22,925 bases of DNA from Actinomycetes bacterium (GTDB lineage: Bacteria > Actinomycetota > Actinomycetes > Propionibacteriales > Nocardioidaceae): positions 1 to 22,925 of the forward strand of contig JAEWXC010000008.1 of the NCBI GenBank assembly GCA_023396115.1, written 5' to 3'. A program made the position numbers and the translations under genes. The notes below the pieces were generated by a model. That model ran no database searches and was not told where the DNA came from. It saw nothing but the letters and a program-made list of their open reading frames with translations. Position 1 is the first letter of the stretch; every line of letters begins with the position of its first letter. This document shows, piece after piece, positions 1 through 5,912 of this stretch.

Positions 1-1
1 C

Positions 2-43
2 CACGCCCACATCCCCGACCGCACCTGCACCCAAAACAACTGA
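2..43 (+). CDS. C-terminal end of an unidentified gene (5' end outside window)
   Basis: The first reading frame open at the left edge encodes HAHIPDRTCTQNN and then TGA. Eleven of its twelve wobble positions checked are C, as in real genes of this window, and a hairpin follows 26 bp downstream. The family cannot be named from 13 residues. The opposite strand also offers a possible start (ATG at 69-67 behind GAGGAG at 80-75) reading out of the window, but its product would be tryptophan-rich and its codon use is weaker. Confidence 0.35.
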   Translation, partial: HAHIPDRTCTQNN

Positions 44-69
44 CGCTCTGCCCGCAGCATCCGAACCAT

Positions 70-93
70 CACCACTCCTCACGACGAGTGGTG
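70..93 (+). terminator. Hairpin, possible terminator
   Basis: CACCACTC (70-77) and GAGTGGTG (86-93) form a perfect 8-bp stem with an 8-nt loop, 26 bp after the stop of the left-edge reading frame. There is no T tract. A 10-bp direct repeat CATCCGAACC (58-67 and 101-110) flanks it. Confidence 0.35.
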
Positions 94-128
94 CAACCAC
101 CATCCGAACCCAAGGCGCGTTACAAGCA

Positions 129-167
129 GGGGGGTGGGCGGGCGGTGGGGCCTGTGGGACCAGTGGG
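129..167 (+). other. G-run cluster, potential G-quadruplex upstream of the sigma gene
   Basis: Runs of 6, 3, 3, 4, 3 and 4 G lie within 39 bp on the plus strand, separated by 1-7 nt. This fits the G3-N1-7 pattern for an intramolecular quadruplex. The 94-285 stretch holds no other feature I can support; no convincing -35/-10 pair was found. Confidence 0.4.
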
Positions 168-285
168 GCACGTGAGTTGTGTCGGGCGGGTGGTGCGAGG
201 GCCGTGGGCACGGGGTGACACCGAATCGGGGGCCGGCCCGTCGGGGTGGGTGAGAGACACTCGACCCCAGCGACCAAGAGGCACC

Positions 286-954
286 GTGCGGGCCAGCGAC
301 CGAGCCGAGTTCGAGGCGTTCGCCCGAGCCCGCTCGCACGAACTGCTGCGAGCCGGGTGGCTGCTGACCGGGGACCGGCAGCGTGGCGAGGACCTGGCCC
401 AGGAGGCGCTGGCCCGGATCTACACCCGGTGGCGCCGGGTGCGTGCCGCCGACAACCCGGCGGCCTACGCCCGGACCGTGCTGACCCGGCTGCACCTGGA
501 CTCCGTCCGCCGGCGCAGCAGCACCGAGCTGCCCCTGGCCGATCCGCCGGAACAGCGCGGCACCGACCCGGACAGCGACCTGCGGCACGACCTGGTGGCG
601 GCGCTGCGCACGTTGTCGCCGCTGGACCGGGTCGTCGTGGTGCAGCGCTACCTGCTGGACCTGGAGGTCGCGGCCGTGGCCCACGACCTCGGGCTCAGCG
701 AGAACGCGGTGCGGTCGCGGGCGTCGAGAGCTCTCGCCCGGGTCCGGGACCACCTCGGATCCGACTTCCTCGAGCTCCACCGCGCCCGAGTCGGCCCCGA
801 CCCGCAAGGGGCCGGTGCTGACCGTCGAGCAGCTGGCCGAGCTGGTCACCGGCCCCGGGTGGTTCACGCCCTGAGCGACGACCGCGGCACCAGGCCTCAG
901 CGTCCCCGGTTGCGCGGGTGGTTGCGGGCCTGCCGCTCGTTGCCGTGCTTGTAG
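286..954 (+). CDS. SigE-family RNA polymerase sigma factor with an abnormal, frame-shifted C-terminus
   Basis: This is an ECF-like sigma-70 factor that would direct RNA polymerase to a small stress or envelope regulon. Region 2 spans about residues 6-80 (EFEAFARARSHELLRAGWLL, then EDLAQEALARIYTRWRRV). Region 4 with its helix-turn-helix spans about 104-160 (LSPLDRVVVVQRYLLDLE, then LGLSENAVRSRASRALARV). GTG at 286 is preferred because AAGAGG lies just upstream and the product then begins close to region 2; GTG at 250 is possible. The family normally ends shortly after region 4, near base 775. Here the frame continues for about 60 codons of poor wobble quality to 954, overlapping the opposite gene by 58 bp, while a better reading appears in the +1 frame (770-874). 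The DNA-binding core looks intact; the tail is probably not native. No full anti-sigma or membrane partner gene follows. Confidence 0.72.
   Translation: MRASDRAEFEAFARARSHELLRAGWLLTGDRQRGEDLAQEALARIYTRWRRVRAADNPAAYARTVLTRLHLDSVRRRSSTELPLADPPEQRGTDPDSDLRHDLVAALRTLSPLDRVVVVQRYLLDLEVAAVAHDLGLSENAVRSRASRALARVRDHLGSDFLELHRARVGPDPQGAGADRRAAGRAGHRPRVVHALSDDRGTRPQRPRLRGWLRACRSLPCL
770..874 (+). pseudogene. Remnant resembling the C-terminal tail of the sigma factor's partner protein
   Basis: In the +1 frame relative to the sigma gene, the sequence reads a Ser/Thr/Pro-rich linker, then GPVLTVEQLAELVTGPGWFTP and TGA at 872-874. Third positions are G/C-rich, unlike the sigma frame over the same bases. 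From memory, membrane-anchored proteins encoded after SigE-family factors often end with an L-T-x-x-Q-L-x-E-L-x-x-x-P-G-W-like tail, so this is read as a partner-gene remnant fused by deletion. A simple +1 frameshift in a longer sigma factor would give the same picture. Confidence 0.42.
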
Positions 955-1121
955 TTGCCGGTCAGCCGGGCGAGCAGTTCCTGGGCGTCGTCCCCGGCCT
1001 CGACCGCGGCCAGGAACTCCCGGGCCTTCCAGCCGCGCAGCACGCCCGCCCGTCGACCGTGGTGCTCGATCTCGACGGTGCCGCCGACCTGCTGCCAGGT
1101 GAATCCCTCGGGCCTGCCCAT
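897..1121 (-). CDS. Small conserved hypothetical protein (74 aa)
   Basis: The 74-residue basic protein begins MGRPEGFTWQQVGGTVEI and contains HHGRRAGVLRGWKAREFL, DAQELLARLTGNYKHGNER and a C-terminal ARNHPRNRG. I recognise this general pattern from actinobacterial hypothetical proteins, but no function is known to me. No signal peptide or membrane segment is visible. It lies 10 bp after the Nudix gene on the same strand. A -10 box (TAGCCT, 1134-1129) ends 7 nt before its ATG, so it can be transcribed leaderlessly on its own as well as from the Nudix promoter. Confidence 0.8.
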   Translation of the reverse strand: MGRPEGFTWQQVGGTVEIEHHGRRAGVLRGWKAREFLAAVEAGDDAQELLARLTGNYKHGNERQARNHPRNRGR

Positions 1122-1128
1122 GGGGGTG

Positions 1129-1134
1129 AGGCTA
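1129..1134 (-). promoter_or_regulatory. -10 box TAGCCT of a leaderless promoter (74-aa protein)
   Basis: TAGCCT on the minus strand, 7 nt before the ATG at 1121. Its first three bases are also the TAG stop codon of the upstream Nudix gene. Confidence 0.5.
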
Positions 1135-1839
1135 GTCCGGGGAACCGTCCGGCCGGGTGATCGGCGGGTTGAGGCTGGCGGCCGGCCCGCGCCGGAACAG
1201 CGCCGCGGGCCGCCCGCCGTCGCGGTTGGTGCGCTCCCCGGTCGGCTCCAGGAACCCCGGGGTCCCGGTGGCCTTGCGGTGGAAGTTGCGGGGGTCGACC
1301 GGGGTGCCCCAGACCACCTCGTAGACCCGGCGCAGCTCGGCGACGGTGAACTGCGGGCCGCAGAACGCGGTGCCGAGGGTGGAGTACTCCAGCTTCGCCC
1401 GCGCCCGCTCCAGCCCGTCGGTGAGGATCTCGGCGTGGTCGAAGGCCAACCGCCCGCCCGCGACCAGGTCCACGACCGACACCCAGGCGGCGTCCGCCGC
1501 GTCCGAACCCGCCCGGGGCAGCGGCAGGTCCGGGGCCAGCGCCAGGTGCGCCACCGAGACCACCCGCCCGCGAGGGTCGCGGTCGGGCGCCCCGTAGCTG
1601 CGCAACTGCTCCAGATGCACCAGGTCGGGCGTCAGGCCGGTCTCCTCGGCCAGCTCCCGCAGCGCCGCGTCGGCCAGGTCCTCGCCCGGCTCGACGAAGC
1701 CGCCCGGCAGGGCGTGGGCTCCCCGGAACGGCTCGATGCCGCGGCGCACCGTCAGCACGTGCAGTGCGTCGGCACGGATGGTCAGCACCACCAGGTCGAC
1801 GGCGAGCAGGACGGGAGTGGGCGGGTCGTGGTCGGGCAC
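1132..1839 (-). CDS. NrtR-type Nudix hydrolase with C-terminal winged-helix DNA-binding domain
   Basis: The 235-aa protein has a complete Nudix box at residues 47-69 (G47, E53, R61-E62, E65-E66, G68), so it may still hydrolyse a nucleoside diphosphate such as ADP-ribose. The C-terminal part (about 150-220) carries the NrtR hallmark VDPRNFHRKA...LEPTGE...GGRPAALFRR, the winged helix that binds operator DNA. NrtR proteins are known to regulate NAD metabolism and to sense ADP-ribose-type ligands. The start is GTG at 1839, placed 6 nt after a -10 box. The gene is divergent from the SPFH and NAD-kinase-like pair, with two palindromes in the gap, so those genes and its own promoter are the probable targets. 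The specific ligand and any enzymatic activity are inference. Confidence 0.88.
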   Translation of the reverse strand: MPDHDPPTPVLLAVDLVVLTIRADALHVLTVRRGIEPFRGAHALPGGFVEPGEDLADAALRELAEETGLTPDLVHLEQLRSYGAPDRDPRGRVVSVAHLALAPDLPLPRAGSDAADAAWVSVVDLVAGGRLAFDHAEILTDGLERARAKLEYSTLGTAFCGPQFTVAELRRVYEVVWGTPVDPRNFHRKATGTPGFLEPTGERTNRDGGRPAALFRRGPAASLNPPITRPDGSPD

Positions 1840-1845
1840 GAGGCC

Positions 1846-1851
1846 AGCCTA
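1846..1851 (-). promoter_or_regulatory. -10 box TAGGCT of the Nudix gene (leaderless)
   Basis: TAGGCT on the minus strand lies 6 nt before GTG 1839. The upstream palindrome (1856-1878) begins 4 bp from it and covers the -35 zone, as expected for autoregulation. Confidence 0.55.
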
Positions 1852-1855
1852 GCCG

Positions 1856-1878
1856 CTAATCGTCAACTTGACGATTAG
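1856..1878. promoter_or_regulatory. Operator O1: perfect 23-bp palindrome, probable NrtR site
   Basis: Arm CTAATCGTCAA (1856-1866), one central C, and its exact reverse complement (1868-1878). The core is ATCGTC-N5-GACGAT. It overlaps the -35 zones of both divergent promoters. Confidence 0.75.
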
Positions 1879-1896
1879 AAGAAGAGAGGTCATCCT
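1868..1896 (+). promoter_or_regulatory. Promoter of the SPFH / NAD-kinase-like operon
   Basis: TTGACG (1868-1873), a 17-bp spacer and CATCCT (1891-1896) give a plausible housekeeping promoter. Its -35 lies inside O1, and O2 covers the expected start of transcription. Confidence 0.5.
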
Positions 1897-1897
1897 T

Positions 1898-1918
1898 TAA
1901 TCGTCAGACCGACGATAA
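1898..1918. promoter_or_regulatory. Operator O2: second copy of the palindrome
   Basis: ATCGTC (1900-1905) and GACGAT (1911-1916) repeat the O1 core with the same 5-nt spacer. The two centres are 41 bp apart, about four helical turns, so proteins on the two sites would face the same side. The outer bases match O1 less well. Confidence 0.65.
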
Positions 1919-1934
1919 AGAGAAGGTGGTCCAG

Positions 1935-2933
1935 ATGGCCGACATCGCCCGCTACCCGTTCCTCCGCCACCTGCGGGGGACCAGCACCACCCACGTCCAA
2001 CTGCTGCGCAACGGCCGCACCCGCCGCCAGGGCGTGGGCGCCGCGTTCTGGTTCCGCCCGCTGAGCGCCGTGCTCACCGAGGTGCCGGTCGACGACCGGG
2101 AGCTGCCGCTGCTCTTCCACGCCCGCACCGCCGACTTCCAGGACGTCACCGTCCAGGCCTCGGTCACGTTCCGGATCGTCGACCCGGTGCTGGCCGCGGG
2201 CCGGATCGACTTCTCGATCGACCCCGACACCGGCCTGTGGCGGGCCGCGCCCCTGGAGCAGGTGGCCGCGCTGCTCACCGAGACCGCCCAGCAGCACGCC
2301 CTCGACCTGGTCGCCGGCGACGACCTGGCCGCGGTGCTGGCCCGCGGGGTCGGACCGGTCCGCGAGGTGGTCGCGGCCGGGCTGGCGGCCGACGCCCGGC
2401 TGGTCGACACCGGACTCGCGGTGGTCGCGGTCCGGGTGGTGGCGGTCCGCCCCGAACCGGAGATGGAGAAGGCCCTGCGCACGCCCACCCGCGAGCTGGT
2501 GCAGCAGGAGGCCGACCGGGCCACCTTCGAGCGGCGGGCCCTGGCCGTCGAGGCCGAGCGCGCGATCGGCGAGAACGAGCTGCAGACACAGATCGAGCTC
2601 GCCCGGCGCGAGGAGCAGCTGGTCGCCCAGCGCGGCACCAACGCCCGTCGCGAGGCGACCGAGGCCGCGGCCGCCGAGGCCGTCCGGACCGAGGCGGAGG
2701 CCCAGCGGGAACGCCTGCTCGCCGAGGTGCACGCCGACGCGGTCCGGGTCACCGGTGCGGCCGAGGGTGACGCGGAGCAGGCCCGGTTGGCCGCCTACCG
2801 CGACCTGCCCGAGGCGGTGCTGCTCGGCCTGGCGGTCAAGGAGCTGGCCGGCAACCTGCCGCAGATCGAGAACCTGGTGCTGACGCCCGACCTGCTGGCA
2901 CCGGTCCTGGCCAAGCTGGGAGCAGGCAAGTGA
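1935..2933 (+). CDS. SPFH/band-7 (stomatin-prohibitin-like) domain protein
   Basis: The 332-aa protein has a SPFH/band-7 domain at about residues 15-175 (FWFRPLSAVLTEVPVDDREL, then VTVQASVTFRIVDPVLA). An Ala/Glu/Arg-rich coiled coil follows at about 180-280, then a short hydrophobic tail. There is no N-terminal membrane helix or signal peptide, unlike classical stomatins, so it is probably cytoplasmic or peripherally bound. SPFH proteins oligomerise into scaffolds. ATG 1935 is chosen over GTG 1926 because AGAAGG (1921-1926) lies 8 nt upstream. Its stop overlaps the start of the NAD-kinase-like gene (GTGA), indicating translational coupling. Control by the divergent NrtR is inferred from the two palindromes. 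Confidence 0.85.
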   Translation: MADIARYPFLRHLRGTSTTHVQLLRNGRTRRQGVGAAFWFRPLSAVLTEVPVDDRELPLLFHARTADFQDVTVQASVTFRIVDPVLAAGRIDFSIDPDTGLWRAAPLEQVAALLTETAQQHALDLVAGDDLAAVLARGVGPVREVVAAGLAADARLVDTGLAVVAVRVVAVRPEPEMEKALRTPTRELVQQEADRATFERRALAVEAERAIGENELQTQIELARREEQLVAQRGTNARREATEAAAAEAVRTEAEAQRERLLAEVHADAVRVTGAAEGDAEQARLAAYRDLPEAVLLGLAVKELAGNLPQIENLVLTPDLLAPVLAKLGAGK

Positions 2934-3829
2934 GCGCCCTGGCCCCCCGGGTGGTGGTCGTGCACCGGCGTACCGAGCTCACCGAGCTCGTCGCCGAGCA
3001 CGGAACCCGCGGCCAGGTCGCCTTCCACCTGGCCAGCCGTGGCCGGGACCTGGCCGAGCTCGAGGCCGCGGACGCCGCCGTCACGGCGGCGCTCGCGGCC
3101 GTGGGTGCCGCGATCGGCCCGGACCTGCGCCGCGGTGCGGTGGAGCGCGCCGACCTGCCGCGCTTCCTCTTCGACCCGGAGGACGTCGTGGTGGTGGTCG
3201 GCCAGGACGGGCTGGTGGCCAACGTCGCGCAGTACCTGGACGGCCAGCCGGTGCTCGGGGTGGACCCCGAACCGGGCCGCAACCCCGGCGTCCTGGTCCG
3301 GCACACCCCCCAGGAGGTCGCCGGCCTGCTGGCGGTGCTGCTCGATCCGGCGCGCCGCGCCCGTGCCGGAGAGCGCCGCACGCTGGTCCGGGCCCGCACC
3401 GACGACGGCCAGACCCACCTCGCGCTCAACGAGCTCTACCTGGGCCACCGCGGCCACCAGACCGCCCGGTACCGGATCACCGGGGCGGGCGAGGCCGAGC
3501 GTCAGGCGTCCTCGGGGATCCTGGTCGGCACCGGGACCGGCGCGACCGGGTGGTGCGGGTCGGTGCACGCCGAACGGCACAGCGACCTGGCCCTGCCCGC
3601 GCCGGAGGAGCCGGCGCTGGCCTGGTTCGTCCGCGAGGCGTGGGCCTCCCCGGCCACCGGCACCACCCGCACCCAGGGCCGGATCGAGGCGGGCGAGGCG
3701 CTCACGGTGCAGGTCGAGACCGACGGTCTGGTCCTCTTCGGGGACGGCATCGAGGCCGACCGGATCACGCTGCGCTGGGGCCAGGAGGTCCGGTTCACCG
3801 TCGCCGACACCTCGCTGCTGCTCATCTGA
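2930..3829 (+). CDS. NAD-kinase-like protein
   Basis: This 299-aa protein has the layout of the ATP-NAD kinase superfamily. The GGDG loop appears as G91-Q-D-G94 (second Gly replaced, Asp kept), the NE pair is N167-E168, and the nucleotide loop is T203-GATGW-208 after SSGILVGTG. It may phosphorylate NAD(H) or a related nucleotide; the altered loop leaves substrate and even activity open. A separate canonical NAD kinase would be expected elsewhere in the genome. Its GTG start lies in the GTGA overlap with the SPFH stop, so the two are probably made together. Pairing with NrtR points to NAD or ADP-ribose homeostasis, which is inference. Confidence 0.8.
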   Translation: MSALAPRVVVVHRRTELTELVAEHGTRGQVAFHLASRGRDLAELEAADAAVTAALAAVGAAIGPDLRRGAVERADLPRFLFDPEDVVVVVGQDGLVANVAQYLDGQPVLGVDPEPGRNPGVLVRHTPQEVAGLLAVLLDPARRARAGERRTLVRARTDDGQTHLALNELYLGHRGHQTARYRITGAGEAERQASSGILVGTGTGATGWCGSVHAERHSDLALPAPEEPALAWFVREAWASPATGTTRTQGRIEAGEALTVQVETDGLVLFGDGIEADRITLRWGQEVRFTVADTSLLLI

Positions 3830-3848
3830 CCCGACCGGGCCGGGCGTG

Positions 3849-3854
3849 GATACT
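3849..3854 (+). promoter_or_regulatory. -10-like box GATACT before the VanZ-like gene
   Basis: GATACT, one mismatch from TAnnnT, lies 6 nt before GTG 3861 and fits the leaderless pattern of the window. Confidence 0.4.
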
Positions 3855-3860
3855 GGCCGG

Positions 3861-4349
3861 GTGCCCACCACCCCACCGACGCCGGCCCGCGCCCTCGAGC
3901 TGGTGGCGCGCGGTGCGCTGGTCGTCTTCGGCCTCGCCGCGGCCGTCCTGGTGCTCGCCCCCACCGGCCACCGGCCCTCGCGCTACGTCACCGAGGTGAC
4001 CATCTGGGGGCACGGCCACGGGTGGGGCTGGACCGACACCGGCACCGAGTTCGCGCTCAACGTGGTGCTCTTCGTGCCGCTGCTGCTCCTGCTGCTCCCC
4101 GCGTTCCCGCGGGTACCCGGCGTGGTGTGGTGGCTGCTGGCCCTGCCGCTGCCGCTGGTCGTGGAGGTGACCCAGGCGTTGGTGCTGCCGCTGCGTGACG
4201 CCTCGTGGAACGACGTGCGCGCCAACCTGCTGGGCGTGGTGATCGGCGGGGTGCTCGGTCACCCGCTGCGGTGGTGGTTGCTGCGCGCCCGGCGCCGGGA
4301 ACGGGAGTCGGCCGAGGACGCTCAGCGAGACCTGCCGGTACGGAACTGA
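3861..4349 (+). CDS. VanZ-like membrane protein
   Basis: The 162-aa protein has about four hydrophobic segments and the VanZ-type signature: ALNVVLFVPLLLLLLPAF, VVEVTQALVLPLRDASWNDV, then ANLLGVVIGGVLG and a basic tail. VanZ itself gives low-level teicoplanin resistance, but most relatives have no known role. GTG 3861 is chosen because it follows the upstream stop by 31 bp, sits 6 nt after GATACT and gives a normal N-terminus; the frame is open much further upstream only as antisense-like noise. Its last 28 bp overlap the 3' end of the opposite gene. Confidence 0.82.
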   Translation: MPTTPPTPARALELVARGALVVFGLAAAVLVLAPTGHRPSRYVTEVTIWGHGHGWGWTDTGTEFALNVVLFVPLLLLLLPAFPRVPGVVWWLLALPLPLVVEVTQALVLPLRDASWNDVRANLLGVVIGGVLGHPLRWWLLRARRRERESAEDAQRDLPVRN

Positions 4350-5233
4350 AGGGTGCGGACCACCGGCAGGTGGTCGGAGGGCGTCGTGGGCCACCACCGG
4401 TGCAGGAACCGTCGGCTGGTGCGCCGCCCGTACCCGGTGGCCTCCAACCGGGCCCGGTCGTGCAGCACGTGGTCGAGCAGCCGGCGCTTGCCGGGACGGT
4501 CCGGCCAGCGCCCGGAGAACGTCCCGGCTGTCGCCGCCCCGCCGCGGGTCAGGGTGACCTGACGCTCGCCGGCACTCCACGCCCGGGTGATCGGCCCCAA
4601 CCCGGCGGTGCCACTGTTGAGGTCGCCCAGCACCAGCACGGCCGGGTCGCTGTCCAGCCCGGCCAGGGTGGTGGAGAGCCAGCGGCGCAGTTCGCGCTGC
4701 TGGTCGCGCCGCTCCCGCCCGCACCGGTGGTGCCCGGGCACGGAGGCCTTGAGGTGGGTGGAGACCACGAGCAGCTCCTGGCCTGCTGAGGCCCGCGAGC
4801 GCAGGTGCGCCCAGACGAAGGCGCCCCGGCTGGCCGGTCGGAACCCGCACCGCACGGTGATCCCGTAGCCGTGGCGCCCGGAGTCCAGGTGCCGGAACCC
4901 GTCACGTCGCCAGAACAGGGCGAGCCCCTTCCCGGCGACCTTGCGGTGCCCGGGCAGCGCCGCGGCGACCGACGCCAGCGGTGCCCCCGCGGGCAGCTCC
5001 TGGAGTCCGACCAGGTCGGGGACCGAGGGGCGCCCGGCCGCATCGCGGGTGATGGTGGCGGCCACGGCGTCGGCACGCCACCGCCAGGCCGGACGGACGT
5101 GGGAGAGGCCGGCGACGTTGTAGGTCATCGCGCTGAACCGGGTGGCCGGTCCCGGCTGCGGGTCCGCGGTCGCCCGGGAGCCGGGGGAGGTGAGGGAAGC
5201 GGCCAGGACGGCGACCACGAGAAGGCGCAGCAT
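4322..5233 (-). CDS. Secreted endonuclease/exonuclease/phosphatase family protein
   Basis: The 303-aa product has an N-terminal signal sequence (MLRLLVVAVLAASLTS, cleavage near ATADP). An EEP metal-dependent phosphoesterase fold follows: SAMTYNVAGL, LQELP (metal-binding Glu), VVSTHLKA, VLVLGDLNSG and the C-terminal SDHLPVV (catalytic His). Family members cut nucleic acids or phosphodiesters of lipids and sugars; the substrate here is unknown, but the location is extracellular. ATG at 5233 is given; GTG at 5236, one codon upstream, is the base-perfect leaderless start 7 nt after TAGGGT. It is divergent from the nitroreductase gene with only about 50 bp between them. Confidence 0.85.
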   Translation of the reverse strand: MLRLLVVAVLAASLTSPGSRATADPQPGPATRFSAMTYNVAGLSHVRPAWRWRADAVAATITRDAAGRPSVPDLVGLQELPAGAPLASVAAALPGHRKVAGKGLALFWRRDGFRHLDSGRHGYGITVRCGFRPASRGAFVWAHLRSRASAGQELLVVSTHLKASVPGHHRCGRERRDQQRELRRWLSTTLAGLDSDPAVLVLGDLNSGTAGLGPITRAWSAGERQVTLTRGGAATAGTFSGRWPDRPGKRRLLDHVLHDRARLEATGYGRRTSRRFLHRWWPTTPSDHLPVVRTLQFRTGRSR

Positions 5234-5243
5234 CACGACGGCC

Positions 5244-5249
5244 ACCCTA
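5244..5249 (-). promoter_or_regulatory. -10 box TAGGGT of the secreted EEP gene (leaderless)
   Basis: TAGGGT on the minus strand ends 7 nt before GTG 5236. Confidence 0.55.
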
Positions 5250-5272
5250 GGGCCGGCCGGTGGGGCCTCGGA

Positions 5273-5278
5273 CATACT
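5273..5278 (+). promoter_or_regulatory. -10-like box CATACT of the nitroreductase gene
   Basis: CATACT, one mismatch from TATACT, ends 7 nt before ATG 5286. Confidence 0.45.
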
Positions 5279-5285
5279 GGCGCGC

Positions 5286-5912
5286 ATGGCACCGCTCCCC
5301 ACCCGACCCCCGGCACCCCAACCCGGCGCGGTCGACCTGGCCGAACCGATGCGTTCCCGCTGGAGCCCGGTCGTCTTCGACCCCGCACACGTGATCGCGG
5401 CCGAGGAGGTCCGCCTGCTGCTGGACGCGGCCCGGTGGGCGCCGAGCTGGGGCAACTCCCAGCCGTGGCACTTCCTGGTCTGTGAGCGCGGCACCTCCCT
5501 GCACACCGCCCTGGTCTCGACCCTGAGCCGCGGCAACACCGGGTGGGTGCCGAACGCGTCGGTGGTCTTCGTCGGCGCGGTGCGGACCGCGGCCTCGGAC
5601 GGGGCCGAGCCCTCGCCCTACGGCTCCTACGACGCCGGCCAGGCGGCCGCACACCTGACGTTGCAGGCCCGGTCGATGGGGCTGCACGCCCACCAGTTCG
5701 CCGGGTTCGACCACGAGGCGATGGCCGAGCGGGCCGGGGTCCCGGACGGGTTCACCCTGCTGGCCGGGATCGCCGTGGGCCGGCACGGGCAGCCGGACGT
5801 GGTCGACGAGGCCACCGCCGCCAAGGAGCAGCGGACCCGGGTGCGGCGCGAGGTCGAGGAGTTCGCGTTCACCGGGGCGTGGGGCCGGTCGTGGACGGGG
5901 GAGCAGGCGTGA
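5286..5912 (+). CDS. Nitroreductase family protein (FMN-dependent)
   Basis: The 208-aa protein shows the nitroreductase FMN-binding signature RSRWSPVVFDP followed by AARWAPSWGNSQPWHFLV, then a dimer region (YDAGQAAAHLTLQARSMGLH) and a C-terminal GIAVGRHG motif. Such flavoenzymes use NAD(P)H to reduce nitro groups, quinones or enones in the cytoplasm; the natural substrate is unknown. ATG 5286 follows a -10-like box at leaderless distance. Its stop overlaps the GTG of the following membrane protein gene, so both are probably one operon. Confidence 0.88.
   Translation: MAPLPTRPPAPQPGAVDLAEPMRSRWSPVVFDPAHVIAAEEVRLLLDAARWAPSWGNSQPWHFLVCERGTSLHTALVSTLSRGNTGWVPNASVVFVGAVRTAASDGAEPSPYGSYDAGQAAAHLTLQARSMGLHAHQFAGFDHEAMAERAGVPDGFTLLAGIAVGRHGQPDVVDEATAAKEQRTRVRREVEEFAFTGAWGRSWTGEQA

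Noticed and set aside
67..69. Minus-strand start with GAGGAG reading off the left edge
   Set aside because: Only 23 codons visible, four of them Trp, with weaker wobble preference than the plus-strand reading; it cannot be excluded.
79..867. Long minus-strand frame opposite the sigma gene
   Set aside because: No motif, low-complexity composition, and the plus strand encodes recognisable sigma regions 2 and 4.
3039..3860. Upstream extension of the VanZ-like frame
   Set aside because: Arg/Pro/Ser-rich translation overlapping the NAD-kinase-like gene in another frame; the VanZ domain starts after GTG 3861.
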